Assembly (NCBI GenBank): GCA_964529265.1
Contig: CAZGVW010000229.1
Span: 1 to 7,672 of the forward strand
Direction: 5' to 3'
Source of the DNA: CAZGVW01 sp964529265
Lineage (GTDB): Bacteria > Planctomycetota > Phycisphaerae > Phycisphaerales > UBA1924
DNA: 7,672 bases
A model generated the notes under the pieces. The model was given only the letters and a program-made list of their open reading frames with translations. It searched no databases and was not told where the DNA came from. Every line of letters starts with the position of its first letter. Positions within the stretch are counted from its first letter, which is position 1. Made by a program: the position numbers and the translations under genes. Positions 1 to 6,178 of the stretch are shown here, in pieces.

Positions 1-30
1 GAGCCTGTCAGGAATTTCGTGTGTGGGGTT
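1..30 (+). repeat. Left terminal inverted repeat of the IS
   Basis: Positions 6-11 read TGTCAG and 19-25 read GTGTGTG. Both blocks occur at matching offsets in the reverse complement of the right end at 1383-1415 and 1416-1448. The match is imperfect in the outer five bases and in the 7-base middle. The repeat is the expected transposase binding and cleavage site. It may extend a base or two beyond the window edge. Confidence 0.8.
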
Positions 31-36
31 TAGCAT

Positions 37-42
37 GAGGAG
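37..42 (+). promoter_or_regulatory. Ribosome binding site of the transposase
   Basis: GAGGAG lies 5 bases before the ATG at 48. It is the only strong Shine-Dalgarno sequence seen ahead of a gene in this window, and it supports 48 as the start. A TAGCAT at 31-36 could be a -10 element, but no -35 matches it at normal spacing, so a promoter here is only a possibility. Confidence 0.7.
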
Positions 43-47
43 CCCCT

Positions 48-1313
48 ATGCCCCGCACACCGAAACGCGAGAAGCGACCCGCTGAGCGGCTCGCCCCTGT
101 TCCGGACGACATTCTGGACCACTTCTCGTCCGATCAGCCGATGACCGCCGAGGACATCGACACCGCCACGCGTCGGCTGAAGAAGGCGCTGATGGAGCGG
201 ATGCTCGGTGGCGAGCTGAGCCACCACCTGGGCTATCCCCCCGGCGGGACCAAACCGGACGCGACGACCAATCATCGCAACGGGACGAGCGAGAAGCGTG
301 TGCTGACCGACGACGGCGCGATCGCCGTCGCTATCCCGCGGGACCGGCACGGCACCTTCGAGCCGCACCTGATTCCGAAGCACGCGCGCCGCCTGGCCGG
401 CTTCGACGACAAGGTCTTGGCGCTCTACGGACGCGGCCTGCCGGTGCGGGAGATCCAGAAGTTTCTCGCCGAGATCTACGCGATCGACGTCTCGCCCGAT
501 CTCATCAGCGAGGTAACGGACGCGGTCGTCGCGGAGGTCACGGCGTGGCAGGCGCGGCCGCTCGAGCCGCTGTATCCGGTCGTGTTCTTCGACGCGCTCC
601 GCGTGAAGATCCGCGATGAGAGTGTCGTGCGGAGCAAGGCCGTGTACCTCGCGTTGGGGATCCTCCCCGATGGGACGCGCGACATTCTCGGCATCTGGAT
701 TGAGCAGACCGAAGGCGCGAAGTTCTGGCTGAAAGTGTTCAACGACCTCAAGACGCGCGGGTGCCAGGACGTGCTCATTGCCGTCACCGACGGTCTCAAA
801 GGGATGGCGGAGGCGCTCGCCCTCGCCTATCCCGCCACGACCCTGCAGACCTGCCTCGTGCATCTGATCCGCAACAGCCTGGACCTGGCGGGGTGGCAGG
901 ACCGCAAGGCGCTCGCGGTCGCCCTGCGCGCGATCTATACGGCCGCCAACGCCGACGCGGCCGCGGCGGCGCTCGAGGGCTTCGCCGCCGGCCCCTGGGG
1001 GCAGCGGTTTCCGACGATCGCCAGGATGTGGCGCCAGGCGTGGGACCACGTCATCCCGTTCTTCGCGTTTCCGCCGGACGTGCGCCGCGTGATCTACACG
1101 ACCAATGCGCTCGAGAGCGTGCACGCGCGCGTGCGCAAGATCATCAAAACGCGCGGGCACTTTCCCACCGATGAGGCCGCGACGAAGCTGATCTGGTTGG
1201 CGCTCCGCAACATCACCGCTGGGTGGTCGAAGGCCGCGCCTCACTGGCGGGCCGCCATGAACCAATTCGCGATCCTGTATGAAGACCGGTTCCTGAAAGG
1301 ACCGGTGGCGTAA
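48..1313 (+). CDS. IS256-family (mutator-type) DDE transposase
   Basis: This 421-residue protein catalyses transposition of the surrounding IS, by copy-out paste-in through a circular intermediate if it behaves like studied IS256 elements. The N-terminal third (about 1-110) is the DNA-binding part and holds the family-typical LGY..G (61-66) and NHRNGTSEKRV (75-85) segments. The RNase H-like catalytic domain follows. The first aspartate is D182 in FFDALRVKIRD, the second is D248 in AVTDGLKGM, and the glutamate is E356 in TTNALESVHARVRK. An all-alpha insertion lies between the second D and the E, and begins with the conserved C..H..R segment (C269, H272, R275). The length is normal for the family, no frameshift or internal stop is seen, and the catalytic residues are present, so it looks functional. 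The start at 48 has a good ribosome binding site. It is convergent with the glycosyltransferase gene ending at 1484. Confidence 0.95.
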   Translation: MPRTPKREKRPAERLAPVPDDILDHFSSDQPMTAEDIDTATRRLKKALMERMLGGELSHHLGYPPGGTKPDATTNHRNGTSEKRVLTDDGAIAVAIPRDRHGTFEPHLIPKHARRLAGFDDKVLALYGRGLPVREIQKFLAEIYAIDVSPDLISEVTDAVVAEVTAWQARPLEPLYPVVFFDALRVKIRDESVVRSKAVYLALGILPDGTRDILGIWIEQTEGAKFWLKVFNDLKTRGCQDVLIAVTDGLKGMAEALALAYPATTLQTCLVHLIRNSLDLAGWQDRKALAVALRAIYTAANADAAAAALEGFAAGPWGQRFPTIARMWRQAWDHVIPFFAFPPDVRRVIYTTNALESVHARVRKIIKTRGHFPTDEAATKLIWLALRNITAGWSKAAPHWRAAMNQFAILYEDRFLKGPVA

Positions 1314-1329
1314 GATGACGACGCGAGCT

Positions 1330-1373
1330 GCGGTTCCGGCGGCCGGCACAAATCAGCCGGCCGCCAGAACCGC
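1330..1373. terminator. Long GC-rich stem-loop behind the transposase, possible terminator
   Basis: Two 18-base arms (1330-1347 and 1356-1373) pair with a single mismatch around the 8-base loop ACAAATCA. The stem starts 16 bases after the transposase stop and lies between two convergent genes, where a terminator would be expected. Neither side has a T-run, so it is not a classical intrinsic terminator. It may instead protect the transcript end, impede read-through, or act as a structural part of the IS end. The stem is obvious in the sequence; the role is inferred. Confidence 0.5.
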
Positions 1374-1382
1374 GAAGATCAA

Positions 1383-1448
1383 AACCGCCTCACACACAAA
1401 GTTTCTGACACTCCCAACCGCCTCACACACAAAGTTTCTGACACTCCC
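1383..1448. repeat. Right terminal inverted repeat of the IS, perfect tandem duplicate (2 x 33 bp)
   Basis: Positions 1383-1415 and 1416-1448 are identical over all 33 bases, with no spacer. Each copy carries CACACAC and CTGACA, the complements of the two conserved blocks of the left repeat. Either copy could serve as the right end recognised by the transposase. Having two identical copies suggests a recent duplication, or selection to keep both. Confidence 0.9.
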
Positions 1449-1483
1449 TCGCGCGGATAAGAGCGCACTCCCGTTCGCTCCCC

Positions 1484-3088
1484 TCAGCCCGCGCTCAGCC
1501 TGCTCCGGCCCTCCAGGTCTCCATGCTCTCCATGTCCTGAAGTTCTTGGCTTGCTCGCCCGCTCCAGGGTCTCCATGCTCTCCATGTCCTGAAGTTCTTG
1601 GCTTGCTCGCCCGCTCCAGGTCTCCATGCTCTCCATGTCCTGAAGTTCTTGGCTTGCTCGCCCGCTCCAGATCTCCATGTTCTCCATGTCCCGAAGCTCC
1701 TGTCTTGCTCCAGTTGCTCGATGTGCTCCATGTCCTGAAGCTCTCGCGGCTCCCCTTCGCTGATACACGTACCAATCCGTTCCCGACACCATCGACGCCG
1801 GGAACGTCCCGATGAGCACGCACGGCTCGCATGCCGTGGCGGGGCTGCTGGCAATCCAGAACTCCGCCTCGCGCTCGACGTACTGGAACCGCGAGACGGT
1901 GCCGGTGAGCCTGAAGCCGTAGAACTCGACCATCATCCGGTTCAGCGGGTAATCGCTGGCGATGGTCACGACGCCGCGCTGTGAGGTGCGCTGCATCAGC
2001 GCGAGCGCTTCGTCGTAGGCCCCGCGGCCGGTCGTGGCGAAGTGGCCGAGCGACGCCGCGTTGACGACGACGAAGACGGCGGCGACGGCGGCGCCCCACC
2101 GCCGGGGCAGCGACGCCGCGTAGCTGGCCGCCAACAGCGGCACGAACACGCCCGAGACGAGCAGGAAGCGCGGGTAGAAGTACGGCGGCTGCATGATGGC
2201 GATCGCTACGATCGGAAAGACGAACGCCGTCGCGTAGAACGACCAGGTCGCCAGTTCCACCGGGGATCGGTCGGGCGATCGCATCCAGCGGCGGTACCGG
2301 CGCGTGAGCTCCACGGCGAGCAGGACGCCGCACGCCAGCCCGAACGGCCAGGCCCATGCGCCTTTCGGCGGACCGCCGAGCGCGAGCGATCCCGCCTGCA
2401 CGAAGAGCTCGGCGAACGTGCGCGGCTGCCCGCCGGAGAGCTGAAACATCCGCAGGTCGGCGACGTACAGCAGCACGAGCACGACAGCGGGCACGCTCTG
2501 CACCGCGGCAGCGCGCATGGGCGTGAGCGTGTTGCTGAGCAGGAGCACCCCTAGAAAGCCGGTTGCCGCGGCGAGCGCGAACAGGAAGCTCAGGTGCGCG
2601 AGGAGCCCGAGCGAAGCCGCGATCCAGTAGCCGACGAGCCAGGCCCCGCGGCGGGACGCCGCCCATTCGACGAGGCAGAGCAGCGCGATCACCGCCGCCG
2701 ACGCCGCGATCGAGTAGCCGCGCGCTTCAGAGGCGTAGACCACGAGCGGCGCGCTCACGGCCGTCAGCAGCATCGCGGCCGCCGGATGCGAGCGATCGAG
2801 TCGGGCGAGACGCCCGGCCGCGGCGACCGCGGCGAGCCCGGCCGCGAGCGAGGGCACGCGGTAGACCCAGAAGTCGTGCTCGACGCCGGCGGCGTACATC
2901 CACAGGCTCAGCAGCCAGTGGTTGATGTCCTGATGGATCGCCGTGAACACGTCGAGTGCGGAGTCGATGAGCGCGACGGTGCGGAGCGCCCAGACTTCGT
3001 CCAGCCAGAAGTCGGTGAAGAGTCCGGGGATGCGGAGGAGCGCCGCGAGTACGACGATGGCCGCCGCGGACCGCGACAAGGCGTTCAT
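1484..3088 (-). CDS. ArnT/PMT-like (GT39-type) membrane glycosyltransferase with repeat-encoded C-terminal tail
   Basis: A 534-residue polytopic GT-C glycosyltransferase, expected to move a sugar from a polyprenyl-phosphate donor to an acceptor at the outer face of the cytoplasmic membrane. After a first membrane helix (about 7-24) comes FWLDEVW with the acidic pair D30-E31 typical of the first external loop. SEARGYS follows (E121, R123, Y125), the family's E.RgY signature, and then PRFLL (R307). About ten hydrophobic segments lie between residues 7 and 350. A soluble domain (about 351-445) ends at DWYVYQRRG. The last ~88 residues come from a 51-bp repeat array (LQDMESMETWSGRASQE units) and do not look like part of the family fold, so the ancestral stop was probably near 1750. 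Start: the ATG at 3088 overlaps the TGA of the upstream gene (ATGA), which implies translational coupling. Longer upstream reading is rejected because it would overlap that gene in a different frame. Donor and acceptor are unknown. Confidence 0.82.
   Translation of the reverse strand: MNALSRSAAAIVVLAALLRIPGLFTDFWLDEVWALRTVALIDSALDVFTAIHQDINHWLLSLWMYAAGVEHDFWVYRVPSLAAGLAAVAAAGRLARLDRSHPAAAMLLTAVSAPLVVYASEARGYSIAASAAVIALLCLVEWAASRRGAWLVGYWIAASLGLLAHLSFLFALAAATGFLGVLLLSNTLTPMRAAAVQSVPAVVLVLLYVADLRMFQLSGGQPRTFAELFVQAGSLALGGPPKGAWAWPFGLACGVLLAVELTRRYRRWMRSPDRSPVELATWSFYATAFVFPIVAIAIMQPPYFYPRFLLVSGVFVPLLAASYAASLPRRWGAAVAAVFVVVNAASLGHFATTGRGAYDEALALMQRTSQRGVVTIASDYPLNRMMVEFYGFRLTGTVSRFQYVEREAEFWIASSPATACEPCVLIGTFPASMVSGTDWYVYQRRGAARASGHGAHRATGARQELRDMENMEIWSGRASQELQDMESMETWSGRASQELQDMESMETLERASKPRTSGHGEHGDLEGRSRLSAG
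1511..1740 (-). repeat. Degenerate tandem array, unit about 51 bp, overlapping the gene 3' end
   Basis: Read on the minus strand, the units begin CTTCAGGACATGGAG. They run 1740-1697 (44 bp, divergent), 1696-1646 (51 bp), 1645-1595 (51 bp), 1594-1543 (52 bp, one extra C) and 1542-1511 (partial, 32 bp). The three middle copies differ at only a handful of positions. Inside the unit a 9-bp theme recurs (GACATGGAG, then AACATGGAG or AGCATGGAG), so the unit probably grew from a shorter repeat. All three minus-strand frames are open across it. Unit lengths are not all multiples of three, so the peptide frame changes between copies. There are no spacers, so it is not a CRISPR array. It resembles a minisatellite; its function is unknown. 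Confidence 0.9.
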
Positions 3089-4254
3089 GCGCTCGGAGAA
3101 GATCTCGACCCGAGCGCGTCGATCGTCCAGCAGAGCAGCGCGCCGGTCCAGATCCAGGTGGCGAGCGCGAGCGGACCCGCCGAGACCCAGACGGCGAGCA
3201 GGCCGATCCAGCCGGCGAGTACGAAGGGCGTGAGGCGGCCGCGCGCGGCGACGCACGCGACCGCCGGCGCGACGCCGAGCAGCGCGTAGTACGCCCATCC
3301 GAGCGGCGACGCGAGCACCGTCGCGAGGCTCGCCAGCCACCATGCGCCATCGTCCGTACGCAACTCGCGCCGCGCGTCGCCACCTTCGATTGCCGTACGC
3401 AGGGCGCGCCGGGTTTTGACGCGCCAGCCGAAGATCATCACGAACATCCCCGTGACGACCACGGTGCCCATCGTCCACGACCATCCGAACGTGCGCGTCA
3501 GATGCCCCGGCAGCGACAGGTTCAGCCAGTGCGTGAGATGCGGTACGGGCAGCGTGCCGCCGAGCGCGAGCCAGTCCTGGAACAGGTCCGGTCCGGTGAG
3601 ATACGACGCGAGCATCGTGCCGCCGGCGCCCGCGGCGCCTGCCGCGAGCAGCGCAGGACCAAAGGGCGAGGGGAGCGCGAGCCAGAACCACCAGGCGAAC
3701 GGTTTGATCGCGATGACGATGCCGAGCAGGGCGGCGGCGGTGCGGGTGCGTCCGGCGCGCGCGCCGCGCCAGGCGGCCGTGACGATCACGGCCAGCCAGA
3801 GGATCCACTGGCCCTCGCGGAGCAGCTGCACGAGCGGAACGAGCGGCGCGAGCGCGAGGAGGATCAGGCCCCGCACCAGCGCGCCGCGGCGGTTGTGCTT
3901 CAGCGTCCCGGAAGCGGCGAGGTCGATGACGAACCACAGCGCGAGAAGCTGGAACACGATCCAGAGCCTGGCGGCCATGTCGAGCGGCCAGCGAGTGAAC
4001 GGCGCGAACGTCCAGAGGAGCAGCGGGGGATTGAGGTTGAGGCGCCAGTCCGAGACGTACGGCGACCCGCCCAGTCGCCATGCCAGCGCGCTTTCGTAGA
4101 AAGCGGCGAAGTCCGAGTTCGCGACGTTGACCAGGAACGCGCGGGCGGACAGCGCCACCGCGCCGGCGCCAATCGCCCACGCGACGGCGGCGACAAACGG
4201 CGCCGCACGATCGTCAGCCGGGCGCGCGGGCGTCGAGTCGAGGGCAGTCGGCAT
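3085..4254 (-). CDS. GT87-type (DUF2029) polyprenyl-phosphate-dependent membrane glycosyltransferase
   Basis: A 389-residue polytopic membrane protein of the GT-C superfamily. GT87 contains alpha-mannosyltransferases such as mycobacterial PimE; the sugar used here is not known. In order it shows NSDFAAFYESA with the candidate catalytic D48 after the first membrane helix (about 20-42), LNPPLL (N75-P76-P77), QW (Q149), the IAIKP segment (K184-P185) and SPLGWAYY (S316, P317, W320, Y322-Y323). These are the landmarks of the family, and the length is normal. The start at 4254 gives a short hydrophilic N-terminus before the first helix. Extension to 4470 would overlap the divergent gene and adds low-complexity sequence. 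No Shine-Dalgarno is seen; TAGTAT 14 bases upstream could be a -10 for a very short leader. It is first in a two-gene operon, and its stop overlaps the next start by ATGA. It shares its motif order with the protein at 6179-7579. Confidence 0.8.
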   Translation of the reverse strand: MPTALDSTPARPADDRAAPFVAAVAWAIGAGAVALSARAFLVNVANSDFAAFYESALAWRLGGSPYVSDWRLNLNPPLLLWTFAPFTRWPLDMAARLWIVFQLLALWFVIDLAASGTLKHNRRGALVRGLILLALAPLVPLVQLLREGQWILWLAVIVTAAWRGARAGRTRTAAALLGIVIAIKPFAWWFWLALPSPFGPALLAAGAAGAGGTMLASYLTGPDLFQDWLALGGTLPVPHLTHWLNLSLPGHLTRTFGWSWTMGTVVVTGMFVMIFGWRVKTRRALRTAIEGGDARRELRTDDGAWWLASLATVLASPLGWAYYALLGVAPAVACVAARGRLTPFVLAGWIGLLAVWVSAGPLALATWIWTGALLCWTIDALGSRSSPSA

Positions 4255-4333
4255 TCGGGCCGCTGCCGATACTACTGTGACGCGACCCGGCGCCGCAGCA
4301 TGGCTGTACACTTGCGCCGCCTTTTTGACCGCG
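4255..4333. promoter_or_regulatory. Divergent intergenic region, probable promoters for both glycosyltransferase operons
   Basis: These 79 bases separate two divergent starts, so both operons are probably driven from here. On the + strand TACACT (4307-4312, preceded by TG one base earlier) is a plausible -10, leaving about 14-20 bases before the ATG at 4334. On the minus strand TAGTAT (4274-4269) is a plausible -10 ending 14 bases before the ATG at 4254. No good -35 hexamer sits at 16-18 bp from either, and no operator palindrome is evident. No Shine-Dalgarno sequence precedes either start. Confidence 0.4.
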
Positions 4334-6178
4334 ATGCGAACCCTCGATTCACGCGGCCGATCCCGATCGATCGCGGGGCTTCCCCTCACGCTGGTCGTGT
4401 CGCTCGCGGCGCTTGGCGCTCTGGTGACCGCCACGGTCGTCCCGGCGGTCTTCACGGTCGACGACAACAACTACCTGGTCAACGTGATCGCGCTCCGCGA
4501 CGGCCATGTGACCGTCGCGAACACGGCGGGACTGACGCCCAGTCGCGAGCTGCTGTTCTTCGATCCCGGACCCAAGTCCCGCCAGGTGGATGCGACACCA
4601 GTCGCCTCGGTTGCGCCGCCGCTCTACGCGGCGATTGCACTGCCGTTCTCGTATCTCGGCTGGCGCGGGCTGGTCGCGCTCAACACGCTGTCGTATCTCG
4701 TCACGATCGCGCTCGTCTTCGGGTACTGCCGTCGCTACAGCGAGGAGCCATCGACGCCCTGGCTCGCCGCGGCTGCGTTCGCCATCGGCGGATTCGCGCT
4801 GGAGTACTCGCAGGGTGTCTGGCCGCACGCCTCGAGCGTCGCGTTCTGCACCGGCGCGATCGTGCTTGCCGGTCGAGCGGTCGAGGGCGGCCGGGCGCGG
4901 CTGGCCGGCGCCGCCGGCTTGCTGCTCGGCATCGCTGCCGGGCTTCGCTACCAGAACGCCATGCTGATTGCGGCAGTGGGTGGCGCGGTGTTCCTGCTGG
5001 CCGCGCGGCGGCGGTTCCGCCTGGCGATCGCGTTCGTCACGCTGGCCGCCCTCCCGCTCCTGGCCAGTTCCGCGATCAATCACGCGCGGCTCGGGTCGTG
5101 GAATCCGATCAGCAAGGGCAAGAACTACCTCCGCGTTCCGATTGTCGAAGGCGCGCACGGCTCGCTGGCCGACCCGCTCCTGATGTTCTGGGCGCAGGTC
5201 GTCGACTATTCCACACGGCCGCCGCTGACCGACCCGTCGGCGGCCGGATGGATGACCCACGAACCCGCGACGGGCGCGCACCTCATGATGGGCGCCATCG
5301 TGAAGAAGGCGGTGGTGCAATCGGCCCCGTGGTTTCCCGTGGCGCTCGTGATGTGTGTCATGGCGTGGCTGCCCGCGGTGAACGGGACCGCCGATCGCCG
5401 AAGGCAGCTGCGGCTGCTGTCGATTGCCATCGCGGCGATCCTCGCCGTGTTCTCGTTCGCCGGCGTCTCCCGGCACGACGGCCTGGCGTTCAACGCGCGC
5501 TACTTCCTGGAGGTGCTGCCGCTCGCGTCGGTCGCGTTCGCCTGGGCGCTGGACGGTCTGTCGCTGTCACTGCGTCCCTTGCTGAACGGCGCCATCGCCG
5601 GCGCGCTCGCCGCGCTGGCCGTGCTGCTGGCACTGCCCATCGCCGGCGATGCGCTGGACCCGCTGTGGGTGGCGCGGCAGTGGGCGATCCTCGAGATTCC
5701 TCTCGCGCTGTCGGTCGTGCTGTTCGCGGTCTGGATTGCGATTCGAATGCACTGGATCGGCAGCAGATGGGCGGTCGGGCTTGCGGCCGGCGCCTGTCTG
5801 GGGTGGGCGTTTATGCTGCATCTCTCCGAGGACATCTCCGCGGCGAATGCGCTCCGCCGGCATCACCTCGGCCGCGCGCAGGCGCTCGACCGCGTGCTGC
5901 CCGATCGCTCCGCACTCGTCGCGTACTGGGGACAGAGGATCGCGCCCGGCGCGCTGCTGCTCGGTCGCGACATCGTCATCGTCGATCCCTGGGTCGACGA
6001 TGGTGCGGACGCCCCGGTGCTCGTGCGCGAACTGCTCGCCACGGGCCGGCGCGTCTTCGTGATCCGCACTCAGATGCCGGACGACGTCCTCGAGCGGGTC
6101 CTCGCGGGTGTCGCCGTCGAGCCGGTGGCGCCGCCTTCCGAGCTCGACATCGTCGAGCTGCGACTCCCGGGGTCCTGA
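4334..6178 (+). CDS. Large polytopic membrane protein, probable GT-C glycosyltransferase of unassigned family
   Basis: This 614-residue protein has a GT39-like layout but no textbook signature. After a first helix (about 18-40) comes VDDNNYL with the acidic pair D43-D44, where GT-C enzymes carry their catalytic or metal-binding acidic residues. The first external loop is long (about 41-92). Hydrophobic segments follow at about 93-130, 143-180, 190-247, 333-348, 360-376, 391-408, 416-436, 450-472 and 478-496. NARYFLEVLPL (388-398, R389-Y390) resembles the PRY-type segment of GT39-like proteins. A C-terminal soluble domain (about 500-614) has alternating beta/alpha character (LLLGRDIVIVDPWVDD). 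The start at 4334 was chosen because upstream residues are low in complexity and would overlap the divergent gene; no ribosome binding site supports it. The stop directly abuts the next ATG (TGAATG). It could also be a flippase or polymerase-like protein, but the acidic pair favours a transferase. Confidence 0.7.
   Translation: MRTLDSRGRSRSIAGLPLTLVVSLAALGALVTATVVPAVFTVDDNNYLVNVIALRDGHVTVANTAGLTPSRELLFFDPGPKSRQVDATPVASVAPPLYAAIALPFSYLGWRGLVALNTLSYLVTIALVFGYCRRYSEEPSTPWLAAAAFAIGGFALEYSQGVWPHASSVAFCTGAIVLAGRAVEGGRARLAGAAGLLLGIAAGLRYQNAMLIAAVGGAVFLLAARRRFRLAIAFVTLAALPLLASSAINHARLGSWNPISKGKNYLRVPIVEGAHGSLADPLLMFWAQVVDYSTRPPLTDPSAAGWMTHEPATGAHLMMGAIVKKAVVQSAPWFPVALVMCVMAWLPAVNGTADRRRQLRLLSIAIAAILAVFSFAGVSRHDGLAFNARYFLEVLPLASVAFAWALDGLSLSLRPLLNGAIAGALAALAVLLALPIAGDALDPLWVARQWAILEIPLALSVVLFAVWIAIRMHWIGSRWAVGLAAGACLGWAFMLHLSEDISAANALRRHHLGRAQALDRVLPDRSALVAYWGQRIAPGALLLGRDIVIVDPWVDDGADAPVLVRELLATGRRVFVIRTQMPDDVLERVLAGVAVEPVAPPSELDIVELRLPGS

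Larger units (their letters stand above)
1..1448 (+). mobile_element. IS256-family insertion sequence, essentially complete
   Basis: The element has one transposase gene between imperfect terminal inverted repeats. The left end (1-30) and the reverse complement of the right end share TGTCAG at the same offset from the tip, then a 7-base divergent stretch, then GTGTGTG. That arrangement, a length of about 1.42-1.45 kb and a single DDE transposase of about 420 residues fit the IS256 family. The right repeat is doubled, so the outer boundary could be 1415 or 1448. The left boundary coincides with the window start, so the target-site duplication (usually 8-9 bp in this family) cannot be checked. 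Its right-hand copy would begin at 1449 (TCGCGCGG) if the outer repeat is the true end. The IS lies just beyond the 3' end of the convergent minus-strand glycosyltransferase gene and does not interrupt it as now read. Confidence 0.9.

Noticed and set aside
30..1349. A 439-codon minus-strand frame opposite the transposase
   Set aside because: It is the complement of a well-supported DDE transposase gene, and its translation is arginine- and glutamate-rich without any recognisable domain.
1511..1740. A CRISPR array reading of the repeats
   Set aside because: The units are directly adjacent, with no unique spacers between constant repeats, the units diverge toward the edges, and no cas gene is present.
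1315..1815. A 166-codon + strand frame from just after the transposase through the repeat array
   Set aside because: It is built from the IS stem-loop, the doubled inverted repeat and the minisatellite units, which simply lack stops; nothing suggests expression.
4300..4333. An ATG at 4300 as start of the + strand operon (MAVHLRRLFDRD...)
   Set aside because: It is in a different frame from the membrane protein and leads into the long shadow frame; the ATG at 4334 is in frame with the hydrophobic first helix.
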